DNA of 64,000 bases from assembly GCF_010015445.1 (NCBI RefSeq), contig NC_053126.1, forward strand, positions 23,183,169 to 23,247,168, in the 5' to 3' direction. This DNA is from Perca fluviatilis (lineage: Eukaryota; Chordata; Actinopteri; Perciformes; Percidae). The notes under the pieces are model-generated. The model saw nothing but the letters and a program-made list of their open reading frames with translations. It ran no database searches and had not been told where the DNA came from. Position numbers and translations under genes: made by a program. Positions within the stretch are counted from its first letter, which is position 1; each line of letters opens with the position of its first letter. Below are positions 1-11,722 of the stretch, in pieces.

Positions 1-1960
1 CTATTTTATTTTCCAACATTGTATAACCTAACCTTTCATGAAATGTATTGTGCCTTTCCAATGTTTAGCTATATTTAGATATTTGCATTAAAATGTACTT
101 TGGTATGTCGATCAAACTGCTTTTCCAATGTGTTTTTTTAAATGGAATGAATGAAATATTAATCAGGCAGCCAACACTGGTGTGCGTTCCCCCTGTCCCA
201 TCCTGCTGTTCTTCTCTCTTACTGTTATCATCTTTACATAATGTATAATTGTTGCCATTGCTATCGTCATATTGTCATTATCATCATAATCGTCCTTATT
301 GTCACCCATTGACGTCATCATCGATGTCATAGTCATCATCAATAGTAACATGCAGAATTATAGGCTTGTGACAAATTAATCTTAAGTCAATGTCCCGCTT
401 CCTTTTTTCTGAGCTTTTAACCACATTTCTTCTGCAAATGGAACTGGCTCGAGGACAAACTAGGATAATCTTGTGTTGTTCATCCTAACATTGGTGCAGA
501 TGCAAAAGCTTCCAAAGATACGAAAAATGGCAGGCTCGATATTTGGAAAAATGTGTCTAAAATGATGCACAAGACATCTAGAAAATGTCTTACGTTGAAA
601 TGGTGCAGTCATAAAAATCATGAGGTCTTGGGTTGAATATTTCAGTGAAAACATCATGTAACTTCGACCAGGAGCTGAAAAAAGATAAAAGTGAGTGTAT
701 ACGACAGTTTGAGATAGTGTGGAATTGAGAATAAGATGGTTTTATCAACTGTCAAGGTACTAAAGGGGAAACTGTATGTACAGCATATGTCAAGATGTCA
801 AATATAGTGATAAAAGTTCTCATCATTCAGCCAATCACATGCCCCCTTCCTCTTAAGCAAGCAAGCTCAACAGCTGATACCAGATCTAATCGTTGCCACG
901 TTGGGCTACTTTTTAATCAAACTGGGCAAGTAAATTAATTTTAAAAAAGTGTATAACTTTTATTTTTATAGAATGTTCAACAAAAAAAGTGTAGAACAGA
1001 AACATGAGGGCTAGAATGAGGTAAGTAAAAATTGTTTTGGTCTAGTTTGATAATTTGGGCTACTCTTTGTAGCATTTGGGTAGTTTTCCACTCATGACAA
1101 GTTAAGCAATATTCCAATAAATTGGCTAGTTAGACTATCAGTGTTATAAATTCAATGTAGTTAAATGTCGCGGAGAATAAAACATATTTTACCTTGCCCC
1201 ACTGGGGGCTGCATGACACCTCTCTGTTCTAAAAGTGATAACCTTGGTCAAACAGCATTCACCTTGATCAAATAGTACTCAAGTCGACTAAGACCAACAA
1301 ATTTGGCAGTGGTTTTAGTCTGCACACCAGATGGATCAGCTTTGACACTTTGGATAATAACCAAGTAAATGAGGACAGTAGAGTTGATGTAATGACAGCA
1401 CAGTATTTGAAAGTCAATATGATATGGTTTCCTTTCGCTGTCAAATTACCTGTCTGGGAGGTTTTAATGTGCTCATTTACACCATCTGGTACAACCTGAT
1501 TTACCAGATTCAAACACATTTGTGAATACAATTAAACTTCCATCCAAATGAAAAAGACTGTACCTTATTAATAACTGTCTTCCAATCCCTATTTTCTGGT
1601 TGCAATGCCTTTTTGGAGATAGACTGTTGCATTATGGAAGGAAATAATAAATGAATTGATCTATTTGAGCTGAATCTTCAAGTTGAATGAAATAAGAAGA
1701 CATGTTTAATGTGCCTTTCAGTCTGTGTAGGGAAAATGGAAATAGAATTTGGAATTTTTCTGTCAGATAGTCGGAATCAAACTCAGGATGTTAACGCTAT
1801 AGTGCGTAGTTTCTGTCTCCCCCATGAGGAATTCTAAATAATGAAAACAAACCTGTCGGCGTGTCCACATGATACAAGCCTTCCATGACCGCGCACCAGC
1901 CCCCCGAATTCCGAATTCTGTTAAAGGTAAGTGGATCCAAGACAATGACAACTAATTCAT
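1..1960. other. Upstream non-coding DNA, no gene recognised
   Basis: This AT-rich stretch has only short ORFs without recognisable domains. Positions 230-345 are rich in simple ATC/GTC-type triplets, and the short ORF over them is low complexity. I saw no splice-flanked coding segment and no transposon ends here. It is read as sequence upstream of the shisa6-like gene. Confidence 0.5.
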
Positions 1961-1964
1961 AATA

Positions 1965-2320
1965 TTAAATTCAAATTTCAGACTAAAAGTTATAAATCTC
2001 AGATCAAAGTCAAAATAAAGTCACGAATCTGAGGGTTAAGCGAATTCTGAGAAAAAAGTTGAATTTTTTTAGGAAAACGTGATATTAGAAAATGTCAGAA
2101 TAAAGTCATTTCTATATATGCCAAATTTCCCTAAAAGACTCAAAGGTCTGACATTTAAGTAAGACTTTTAAGAATAGTAATTCTGAGAGTGAAGTGGATG
2201 CTTGAAATAAATTTCTAAATACATTTTTCTAAGAACATAAACTCAGAGAAAGAAATTCAATATTAAAGTCAAATTTCAGATAGTAAAAGTCAGAAGGTTG
2301 TGTTCGTACTTAATATCAGT
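1965..2320. repeat. Degenerate 'AAAGTCAGAATTCTGAGA'-like repeat
   Basis: Diverged copies of AAAGTC, TCAGAAT, TCTGAGA and related words recur over about 350 bp, with no ORF of note. The same composition occurs as decayed satellite-like sequence in fish genomes. The unit boundaries are too eroded to state an exact period. Confidence 0.5.
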
Positions 2321-2516
2321 TAATATCCCTTTCCACCCATATAGCCCTTTAAAAACATCCAGTACTAACTACTTTTACTTTGAAAGTCAAAATAAAAAAC
2401 AAATCTAAATTGGCACCAGACATTTTTTAAGCATCCAAATCCTCTCCACCTCCCCATCTGCATGGCATTTGATTTATAATTCTAAAGTAAACCAGCTCAG
2501 GCATGTATTCGCATTT

Positions 2517-2618
<102 letters not shown>

Positions 2619-2809
2619 GACATGATTGGTGACTTGTGAGTGGACGCAGCTTGCATGTGCACTGATGCCTGAACACCAACAGCAGCGCCTCGCCTCTTAC
2701 AGACAACTTTTAATACACTGTTATCTTTCTGTTTCTCTTTTTCCACCTCTGCGAGTTATCGAGTGAAGTCTGGAGGCATATGACCAAAGCACAGGAGGGA
2801 GATGTCGAT

Positions 2810-2861
2810 TGATAATTAACTGAGGTACCTGAATCGGTGACGTAGGTGGAGAGTAGGGGGT

Positions 2862-2899
<38 letters not shown>

Positions 2900-3007
2900 G
2901 GGGCGCGGGCCGGAGAGGAGAGAGAGGTCTTGCCTCTTGTCTTGCTGAGGCTCTTTGATTCAGTGGCAGTGACTGAGACAACCCCGTTACCGGCCACCGT
3001 AAACCCG
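2810..3007 (+). promoter_or_regulatory. Inferred promoter and 5' non-coding exon region of shisa6-like gene
   Basis: The segment contains a GA run (2865-2895) followed by a short GC-rich patch, and it ends at a strong splice donor, CCG|GTAAGT, with the exon ending at 3007. A matching pyrimidine-rich acceptor lies at 3510, only 0.36 kb before the start codon. This is best explained as a non-coding first exon spliced onto the exon carrying the ATG. The transcription start is not visible and the left edge is arbitrary. Transcript 5'-end data would settle it. Confidence 0.35.
2865..2895. repeat. (GA)n microsatellite near the promoter
   Basis: A 31-base perfect GA run lies just upstream of the inferred 5' UTR donor. 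GA tracts near promoters can bind GAGA-type factors, but no function is shown here. Confidence 0.95.
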
Positions 3008-3510
3008 GTAAGTCCTCCTCATCTTCTCCCTCGCTCTTTCTTTTTGAAAACTGTATCTTCAATTCTGTATCTCTCATTAGAAAAAAAATAGAAGGCAATG
3101 CTCCGTCTCCACTTAGGAAGTCAAATAAAAGAAAGTTTATGCGTAAAATAAAGGCGAATGGGGCAAAATAAAACGTTCCCCGGCGGCATATTTATAATCC
3201 ATGCGCAATACAGGAACACGGATTGTATCTATTATCTTGTTAAATAACCAGGTTTGAAATAAAATTGAAAGAATAAAAGGTCAAAAATGATACTGAAGCG
3301 CTTCAAACACCCAGATGGAAACTTGGGCGCTGTCCGCGGTGCTGAAAGTGATCGCAGGTTTACAATCAGTCCAGTTCTTGCCAATTATCGATCCAAATTC
3401 TTCTTTCTATGATGCCTGCTTATTAATAAAGTTTCCCGTGGATATTTGGCCTAACATAAAGTCCTATTTTACCGACTAAATCCCTCTGTACATGCCTCTC
3501 TTCTCCACAG
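3008..3510 (+). other. Inferred 5' UTR intron
   Basis: The segment begins GTAAGTCC after CCG, a near-consensus donor. It ends with a pyrimidine-rich acceptor, CTCTCTTCTCCACAG, at 3510. The 503-base length is plausible for an intron. No coding potential is seen. The call rests on splice-site quality alone. Confidence 0.45.
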
Positions 3511-3872
3511 TGTAACTACGAGCTTCGATCATACTCCAGACCAACAGCTAAAGATTTCCCCGGAGAACATCGCGTCTTTATCGCGTGTCTGCAGCCGAAA
3601 TCATAACAGGACATTTGGCAAAAGCGAACTTTGATAAGAAAATAGACATTTATACTGGACGACAGCAAAGTAAGAAGATGCTTTGTGTGTCTGGTGAGCG
3701 CAAAATCTGCCAGTCAAAGTCCGCGAATCAAAGCTTGGCACATAAAGGAGTACCTGCGATGAAGATACCAGCAAGAAGCTCCACGCGGTAAGAAGTGGAA
3801 GAGTGATATTCACAGAGAAAGACCAGACAGAAGAGTGAGGAGGCCAAAGAACAAACACCAGCGCGTCCTCAA
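3511..3872 (+). other. Inferred 5' UTR part of the first coding exon
   Basis: This 362-base stretch links the inferred acceptor at 3510 to the start codon. It carries an upstream ATG at 3678 but no ATG in frame with the main protein. It is richer in CpG than the surrounding intergenic DNA, and the CpG richness continues into the coding exon. Confidence 0.45.
3678..3791 (+). other. Upstream ORF, 37 codons, ahead of shisa6-like start
   Basis: The first ATG in the inferred mature leader is at 3678 and opens a 37-codon frame ending in TAA at 3789-3791, which is 81 bases before the main ATG. The peptide starts MLCVSGERK and has no recognised domain. Upstream ORFs of this kind commonly lower translation of the main frame. 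Whether it is translated or conserved cannot be told from one sequence. Confidence 0.4.
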
Positions 3873-4432
3873 ATGATGGGGATTAAGCACCTTCTGCTTC
3901 TTTTGATTTACTTAGACCCGCTGAATGTCCTGTGCGCCGCCACCACCAACAAAAAGAACAAAATCCCGCTGAGGAGGAACCCAAAGGTGAAGGAGGTCAA
4001 CGGCAGCACCACCGCGGTCCCGCTGTCCGTGGCCGTCCCGGGGAAGATCACGCAGGTCCAGGCTCCCAGGGTGCAGCACGACACCTGTCTGGGCTACTAC
4101 GACGTGAGCGGGACGTACGACAAAGAGTTCAGCTGCAACAACACCGATCACCGCTTCTGTTGCGGCAGCTGCTTCTTGCGCTTCTGCTGCGCGGACCGGG
4201 GGAAGCGCCTGGAGCAGAAGAGCTGCACCAACTACAACACACCGGACTGGATCAAAACCCAGCCCCCTTCACCGGGGCCCACAGGTGATACCTATGACCC
4301 GGAGCTGGACCAGACCAACACCACGGTGTATATCACCTGCGGGGTCATAGCGCTCGTCATTGCCATTGGGATATGTGTTAAAGTTGCCTATGATAAAGCC
4401 ACCAAGCCCCCTCAGGAAATGAATGTGCACAG
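3873..4432 (+). CDS. shisa6: Shisa6-like protein, first coding exon (signal peptide, Shisa domain, TM helix)
   Basis: Exon 1 encodes residues 1-186 and two bases of codon 187. A signal peptide covers about residues 1-22 (MMGIKH, then a leucine-rich core). A linker with an N-glycosylation sequon (N43-G-S) follows, then the cysteine-rich Shisa domain at about 71-121. Its cysteines are at 72, 88, 96, 97, 100, 105, 106 and 118, with the motifs GYYDVSGTYDKEF and RFCC; N89 is a second sequon. A single transmembrane helix lies at about 151-173 (TVYITCGVIALVIAIGICV). The tail begins YDKATKPPQEMNVHR. The YYDVSG-YDKEF, TVYITCGVIA and PP-EMN-HR signatures fit Shisa6 better than Shisa7, 8 or 9. Shisa6 is a type I membrane auxiliary subunit of AMPA receptors at excitatory synapses. 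The second ATG (3876) has the better Kozak context, with A at -3 and G at +4, so the protein may start there. The donor AG|GTAAGA leaves phase 2. The exon is GC- and CpG-rich. Confidence 0.93.
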
Positions 4433-5523
4433 GTAAGACTTTCCTTGTTTCATAAATGATGAAAAAGCTGAAAAAACATTATAAAATGTGTAAAGAGCAT
4501 GTAATTTCACCCCTTAAACATTAACATGATGTCAGCCTTAAGTGGGCAAACAGGCTTTGCGGATAAACCTACCCATATATTCCTGCAGCTGTGTGTCAAG
4601 TGCATGTATCATTTTTGTAAAAAAAACAAGTCAAAATTATCTTCAGTTTGCCTATAGTCACACTGGCATAAACTGTAGAAAAATACCATCACATAACACT
4701 ACATATCTATTGTCTGGCATTCATTTGAACATTGAGTTGATTTTTCTCAGTAAAGTGTAAAAGCATGACCGTCATTTCCCTCCAATAGCCTTAAAGGGAA
4801 AATCTATTCTGGTGACTCAACTGACTTACAGCAGCCTACATAACTTATAGCCTCAATATCATGGGTTCAAACTAAGCTCATGACCTTCAGCATGTGCCAT
4901 TACTCTCCTCCCCATGCTTTCCCATCAAAAAATTTCAAGATTGTATACCTTTTCATTGTACACATCCCATTCTGTGCCAATCCCAGGAGGGGGAGCATGT
5001 GATATTCTCTATCTGTTCAACCCCAGAGGGATGAGGTAAATGCCACTGAAAGCCATCATGAGTGATCATGTTCATCCTGATGGGAGTAGTCTCTTCTACA
5101 GTGACTATATTTTTAAATCCTCAAGGCACCAGTAGTGGTCACTGAATTGCTCGATGAGTGTTAAAGCAACATAAAAACTCACCCTGTGGCCATTTCGGTC
5201 ACCAGATGAACAAATCAATGTATGATTTTTTCGGGAGTAGATGCAAGTCAACATTTTTACAACTATCATCAGAGCACCAAACGCTTTCTTATGTTGGCAA
5301 TTCAATATATACAGTATTGTTTCACACAAGGAACTGCTGTTATTTACATCTGTGTCCTGAAACACACCTACCAGGGATCCTTGTCAGTTGTCAGATCTAC
5401 ATTGAATCTTTGATTGTTGGTCCAAAAATAACTAAAATGACCAAATTATAGGCAGAATTTGCCATTTGAAAGACTCCTGCTGTTTTGATAAGCTACATGG
5501 TCAGGTTGAGTATGTTATACGCT

Positions 5524-5765
5524 ACAAATGGTGCAAAATGGAGGTAGAGCGATCAGACGTTTCCTGGTTTGATTCCCAGCTCCTCCAGAGAGAGTGTTGA
5601 AGTGTCGCTGAGCAAAACACTGAACCCCTCACTGCTCCTGATAAGCAGCTTGGCACCTTGAATGGCAGCCTCTGCCATGAGTGTATGAATGTGTGTGTGA
5701 ATGGGTGAATGATGGCAGGTGTTGTAAAACACTTTGAAAGGTCAATAGATGAGAAACGCACTTTT
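5524..5765 (+). mobile_element. tRNA-derived SINE-like element
   Basis: The left part is tRNA-like, with GGTAGAGCG as an A-box remnant and GGTTTGATTCCC as a degenerate B box. A body follows containing GCTGAGCAAAACACTGAACCC and GTGTGTGAATGGGTGAATGA, then CACTTTGAAAGGTCAATAGA. I recognise this order as a common fish SINE-like repeat. No clean target-site duplication or poly-A tail was identified, so the ends are approximate. Confidence 0.7.
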
Positions 5766-7565
5766 AATTTTACATTTAAATGCAGACCATTTACATTCAG
5801 ACAGCTTTCCTAAAACTTGGTTTCAAATTGTTGTATTCATGACTACAACATAAGCAAACAACCCCATAGCTGTCAATAGAATTTGATTTTGATAAATTCT
5901 GATTGGTACACAGAATGATGTGACATCACACTTTTCCAACTGAGCCCCGCCCTTCAAACCAGTGAAAAACACAAAAATGAATTTAAATATGTCATTAGGG
6001 CCTAAAAGATAGATGAATCATGTACGTGCTGAAATGATTCGATTAATTTATCCACAGGAATTTTTTTTGCCAAACATTTGGTGGTCTTAACTGGCTCAGT
6101 GGTCAGTATGCACATTTTCGTCCTGTTCACTTGGGTTTCCACCCACAGTTCAAAGACCTGCAGCTGTCTCTCTATGGTATACAAGACTGGTTTTTAACTG
6201 TCCAGGTTGTCTTGTGGTGGTGCATGCTGGGGTACTCTCCATCCCCACTGAAACAAGTATTAGTATAAAAAGTATAAATGGGGTTATAATTGGGGTTAGG
6301 TCTGACTAAAGCTTCATGTTTTCCACACACTTGTAGTCACTTAGTCATTGCCCTTATCCAAAAGTCACTGGAGTCATCTGCCTTTTGCCAGAGTCCATTC
6401 TGGACAGAGCAGAGGAGGACGTAATTGTGATGATTTAACGACATGAAGATAATTGATCATTGTTATGCCTCGGTCACGTAACTTTAGCACCTGCTGCTTT
6501 GAAAATGTCAAAGAGGATTACTCGGCTTTCTTAGAAATGCAATGACAGTTTCTTGGGTGATTAAAAATGTCCAAATTCTAGCAATGACAACAACACAAAG
6601 GAGCTCTTTCAGTAGATCAGTAGATTTAATTTAAGCTCCAGTGATCACTGTAAGTGTCTTTTCAAAAGCTGGCACAGTCAGCTTTTAATATCCGTATGGA
6701 CTCATGAGAATATTTCATTTGAAACAATAAAAAGAACAACAAAGCTCATGACGCCGCACTTTTTTCCATCTCTGCTCTGAGAAATGAAGAGATGATGAAG
6801 TTTATGTCTTCTAACTGCACTTGTATCCCAGCCATGGGGCGTACTTTCAAGTGGATCTGCTTAAAATGCCACCACTTTAATATGAGCAGGAGCCATGAGG
6901 GTTTAGAGAGAGGTCGATTAAATAAGGAGGCATGGCTTGCTGGGTGCTCAATAGTGTTTTCTTTTATCTTTTTATGATTTGTTTTTTTTCGCCGACCATT
7001 TGGCACATAGAACTGTCATAATGATTTCTGCTGGAATAGACCTCAAAGGCTGGCAGCAGACATTCGTGCTGACAGCCGTGACCAAAAAGAAGTAGTTGAA
7101 CATGGGATTAGCTTTATATTTGGCAAGGGTCTGCTCCTAAAATGTGGGTGCTTCTCTGATGTAATTTAGACTCTTACTTCTGCGACTGAGGGTGGACTGT
7201 GAGCAGAATACTGAGCTGTTGGCAGACCTTTGCTGTTTGGTCTGTGACCTTCACCAAAACACAAGAAATGCAGAGGGAGAGCTAAAGCCAGTGGTTTAAA
7301 CAGACTGTATTGATCACATTCTTCAGGGCAAACCGAGATGCAATTTTTGCAGTTTAGGTGGTGAGAATAATGCTCTGTTCTTCGATTGCAGGACTGAGAA
7401 TCTGAGTTAAAAGGTAAGACGAATGAATGAGCATAAATTGCAGCAGAATAACTTTAGGTTTGATGCAAAAGGAAAAGAAAAAGCCCAAAGTTTGTATAAA
7501 AAGTCTGCTATTAGGATTTATTGTCAGTTGATTTAAGATTATCACGGAAATACTGGTATCAGCAA

Positions 7566-7572
<7 letters not shown>

Positions 7573-7639
<67 letters not shown>
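7573..7639. repeat. (TA)n microsatellite
   Basis: This is a perfect TA run of 67 bases inside intron 1. The ORF over it is an artefact. Confidence 0.98.
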
Positions 7640-7643
<4 letters not shown>

Positions 7644-8202
7644 GACAATAAAACACAACAGATTGCATAGACCCCAAAGATATGTTCTACGTCATCAACG
7701 TCAAAACATAGTTTTTTTACGAGAGAACAATGACAAACGATGAGAGCTTTAGTTTTGTTCTGCTTTGGATTAGATTGATAACTCTGTTGGCCTTATGTTA
7801 AAAGGATAAGGCTGGTTGTATTCTATATTTTTGGTACTGTCAATATATCCCCAAAAAAAGAGTAAAACCAACAATGTATTAATCCGTTTCTGTCCAATTT
7901 CCCCACCCTGTCTGCAGCCCTCAGGCCCAAACCCATTGGTTCTAACTGAAGATGTAAAATCTTACGCAACCTTAAGTTGCAATAGCAGACTCTGTAAATC
8001 AGTTTAATTTTGGCATCCTCCAAGGGTCCATTCTTGGCCCACTGTTGGTTTTAGTTTACACACTTTTTATCAAAAGGGTTTTAGAATATAAAGTGTGTAA
8101 AAATAGAATTTGAATTGGCCAATATATTGTTAACAGATGTTTTAAACTGTCAAATATTAGTATCAATCCCAGAAATGCAGTACTGATTGCGCTCTATTGG
8201 AT

Positions 8203-8711
8203 GTTAAACAGTCGCTAGCCTCGTGAGACCGTCCTGATCTCGCGAGCTCCAGTTTTCTACTCGCAGCTCAGTCTGGCATCTTGAGATGCCAAACGACCGA
8301 CCAATCAGCGTTGGTTTTAAGGTGGGTTTAGGTGTGACGCAACGAGAAGCGACTGTTAGTCTAAACAACATGGCAGCTTCCACGGATGAGATGAGCGTAG
8401 CTATCGTGCAAGTTTTATCCAAATTAGAAAGTATTCCTTCATTGAAAGAAGAGCAAAAACGACACTGGAGGCTTTTCTCAGAGGAAAAGATGTTTATGCT
8501 CTTCTCCTGACTGGTTTCAGCAAGAGTTTGATCTGATTGGTTGATTTGGCCCGTCTCTCACCAACATAGGTGGTGATAGACAGATGGTTTATCCAATCAG
8601 CTAACCAGTAATTTCGCCCCTTCCCAAAAGTTCTCCAACGGAAAGTTCCCAGATGGATATGCCAAGCAAATGCGAAGCAATCCATCTGGCGGAGTCAGGT
8701 TAAACAGTCGC
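8203..8711 (+). mobile_element. Helicase-derived repeat bounded by 13-bp direct repeats
   Basis: Identical 13-mers GTTAAACAGTCGC lie at 8203-8215 and 8699-8711. They flank a 483-bp insert that begins TAGCCTCGTGAG and ends GGCGGAGTCAG. No clear inverted repeats are present, and the long direct repeat would suit target-primed insertion or an unusual transposase. Inside, from about 8371, the + strand encodes MAASTDEMSVAIVQVLSKLE and then LKEEQK. After a one-base frame change at about 8457 it reads LEAFLRGKDVYALLLTGFSK followed by SLI. This resembles the start of a RecQ-type helicase domain, with a Walker A-like TGFSKS where GKS would normally be preceded by G. The fragment stops at a TGA soon after. 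It is a decayed internal piece, not a gene. Confidence 0.55.
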
Positions 8712-9466
8712 AGCATTTCTGACAAATGCTCCTGCAGTTTCCATGTGAATTGATATAACAATCAAAAGTCTTTTTTACTTCTGTGGTTTTGTTTCCAAGG
8801 CCAAATGTCATTCTTTCCTATTAAAAGATATGTTAAAATTCGGCCCTGTTCCTACAAACTACTGTAGCTCCTGCTGCACATGACATAGCAGCCAACTGGG
8901 ACAATGCAAAATCAGGTCGCCTCTGTCTGTGAAAAAGAAACCTGCTAAAGTGTGCTTCTCCTGGAAGGGAAATTCTATTAATATATGGTATGTCTTCCAA
9001 AGTCACAGAGTTATGGGAGAGTGGAATGTGTGGTTGCTTTAGGTTGACATTGACACAGTTAAATTGCCCTTTCATTTTCTTTAAGAAAACTCAGAGCCTG
9101 CACTCCATCTCACAGGCTGACACTGTGCCTCCAAAAGTTGGAAATAGTGTTGGTAAAGTATTGCTTTTAATTTGTGGCTTCAAAGAAGAGGCACTGACTT
9201 AACTTTTAATAAATGTGCCTTGAACTCCGGTCCGGCACACATAATAGGACTTGTCTGTACCTTGTGTACCACGCTATTAAAAATCAAACTCCTTTGTGAC
9301 TCCGTGTGTAATTAGGATTTCCTCTCTGCTTGCACCATACCTCTATGATTTAAATTGGAGCTGTATCTAAATAAATTAGGAAGACCTTTAGGGGGATTGC
9401 AACAAGAGAAAAAAGGTTTTGGTAATTGGGAAAGGGAAACATTTCGGTTGTGTGATTTCATTCCAG

Positions 9467-9624
9467 AGCCCTGGCAGACATTCTGAAGCAACAAGGACCA
9501 GTTCCAATATCTCAGTATGAACATGAAAACCTTGCAGCGATTGATGGGTCACCCAAAGACGAGACGCCGGTCAGATCCTCGAAGAGTCACTACACACCTG
9601 TTCACACCAAGGCATCGAACCACG
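9467..9624 (+). CDS. shisa6: Shisa6-like protein, exon 2 (cytoplasmic tail)
   Basis: The 158-base exon has acceptor TTTCATTCCAG and donor CACG|GTAGGT. It enters in phase 2, completing the Arg codon of exon 1, and leaves in phase 1. It encodes ALADILKQQGPVPISQYEHE, then NLAAIDGSPKDETPVRSSK and SHYTPVHTKASNH. The ALADIL-QQGP-PI block and the TPVRSSK-HYTPV block are hallmarks of the Shisa6 cytoplasmic tail just after the membrane. This exon is the strongest evidence for shisa6 over other Shisa members. It is too short for ORF-length filters and was found by following the splice phase. Confidence 0.92.
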
Positions 9625-10516
9625 GTAGGTGACACTGCTCATATACAGATCCATAGCTTTGAGTGTAAAATTGAGTATGTTTGAAGGAGAAACGTGTGTA
9701 GCTGTCTCTGCATGTTTATTTGAAAAAATCCAACTTTATGTTATTACGATGGTAAAGCTTAAACGTTTAAAAAAAAGACACCCTTCGCTGTCCTTAATCT
9801 GCCAAAAAATTCTTTGATTGACATCCACTGAAATAGATGGACGGACTGTGAGATCTAAAGCTTTCCCCCTCAATCTTTCTTAAGAGGAACCACATAAGGA
9901 AATATATAGGGAATTAAATGCAAGGCCTTGGCTGAATTCTTGTCTCCCTGACGCTCACGTCCCATAAGCCTACTCAGCATTGGCTCAAAATTGAGATGCA
10001 AATTATCATTTTCTGCGGGAGACGCAAGCTTTTTGTCCAGAGATAATTCTGTCTTGCAATGCTGTTCCTCCTACTTTTATCCAGTCGGTCTCCAGATCCC
10101 TGCTCCAGGGATCAGCTCGTTTGCTAAGTGCCCTAGTATTTCGTCCCAGATTCAACAGTGTTGTGTTTCACTCTTGAGTCACCCTGCCCCCACCCTTCTC
10201 TCTGCTACCACCACCCAACATGGAGTGAATGTGAGGAGAGCTGAACAGACTGTACTGCAGGATGTGAGCAACTTTTCTGCAGCAGAATTACTTTTTAAAC
10301 TTGTGTAAACATGCTGCCCAGCCATAAGGAGAAGTTGCTTTTGCCTATTTTCTTGTTCTACCAAATAAGTGGAGTTTATTTAACGCTTGGTCACCAGTCC
10401 GGTCTTAAATAATCTTCTTTTTGTCACATCTGCATTACAGTATATTATTACTTGTTGTTAAGACCCAATCTTGTAGGCTAGAGAGACCCTAAGTTAGAGT
10501 CTGAAGAACTCAATTT

Positions 10517-10521
<5 letters not shown>

Positions 10522-10563
<42 letters not shown>

Positions 10564-10573
10564 CATACATACA

Positions 10574-10604
<31 letters not shown>
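10522..10604. repeat. (TA)n then (ATAC)n compound microsatellite
   Basis: About 38 bases of TA run straight into about 45 bases of ATAC repeats. It is a simple compound microsatellite in intron 2. Confidence 0.97.
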
Positions 10605-11722
10605 GTGTAAAGTATATATTGTAATTACATTTTTTTTTCATTCTAATGGTAACCCACATCACTCCCACTTAGTGTGTCAATCCAACCCATCCTCACCCAG
10701 AAAACGACCGTATAAGTCAATTATGCAAGCAGCTCATAACGGCCGACAATTAAGTTTCTTGTTAAGCAACAACCACTCATGGATGTAGTAATTATCTTCA
10801 GTGTGATTCACAAAGCCACACATTGTTATTTTTTTCATAATATGTAGTGCCCACAGAAAAGATGTCTTAGTTGTCCAACCTGTGTCATATCCGCTTGCTA
10901 TTGTTTGGTGCTTGAACAGTAGCAGTGCGTCAGACATGCTGGAGAAGGGTGTCCAAACTGAGATGGAGGCGTTTCAGGCAAGACATGACTGATTTTATGA
11001 CAAATTCATGACGGTGATGTGACTTTAAGGAAAAATATGTCTTTGTTCTTTTTTTCAGTGTGGTCAAAGCTCATTGTATTTATAATGAAACTTCTGCATA
11101 TTATATACATTTAGCTCAAGCCATTGTTGGGCTTCTCTTAGTACATTTTCCAGTAGAAACTCTTCGCACTGGAACGTACTACTAAATGCAGAATCTGTAG
11201 GCAATGGGGCAATATTTTGGTATTGTACGCGTTCTGGTTTTAGTTTGGTTTACTTATCTGCATTCATATGCAGATTTCTGTTAATAAAGATGTCGTCTCT
11301 GAAGTCCAACTATATTGTTGTGTCTCAAATTGCTAATCGGACCAGGCACACAGAGGAGGAAGAAGATGTTTTGGCCCGGATGTTTTTTATCAATTATCCG
11401 GATATCCACGGGCTACACCGAAATGTCAGAAATATTGACCGTTGTCCCCAAAGGCTAAATCATCATCAGACTGATAGCCGATGGGTTCTGAGATTGAGGT
11501 TAAACCAAGGACTGGTGACAAAAGAAAAAATAGTTTTTATTAGGATGTAGTTATTTTGGAGAAATTTTAAATACTCAAAGCTAAAGAGTTAACCTCACAC
11601 TTTTAAAATGATTACAGGAAGTTACAATATGCAGATGATGTCTCTGTTTTTATTGTCTGGCTCGATATACATTGCTGTGATAAAGCCTGACATCCGCTTT
11701 CTCCACTATTGAGGCTTGGAGC

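Larger units (their letters stand above)
4433..9466 (+). other. Intron 1 of shisa6-like gene
   Basis: The intron runs from GTAAGA to a TTTCATTCCAG acceptor, about 5.0 kb. It holds a SINE-like repeat (5524-5765), a TA microsatellite (7573-7639) and the helicase-derived repeat between 13-bp direct repeats (8203-8711). I see no recognisable gene in 4440-5520, 5770-7570, 7640-8200 or 8712-9460. Confidence 0.85.

Noticed and set aside
3912..4288. Two ORFs overlapping shisa6 exon 1 in other frames
   Set aside because: They are shadows of a GC-rich coding exon. Only the 3873 frame has the signal peptide, Shisa cysteines and TM helix and continues across introns.
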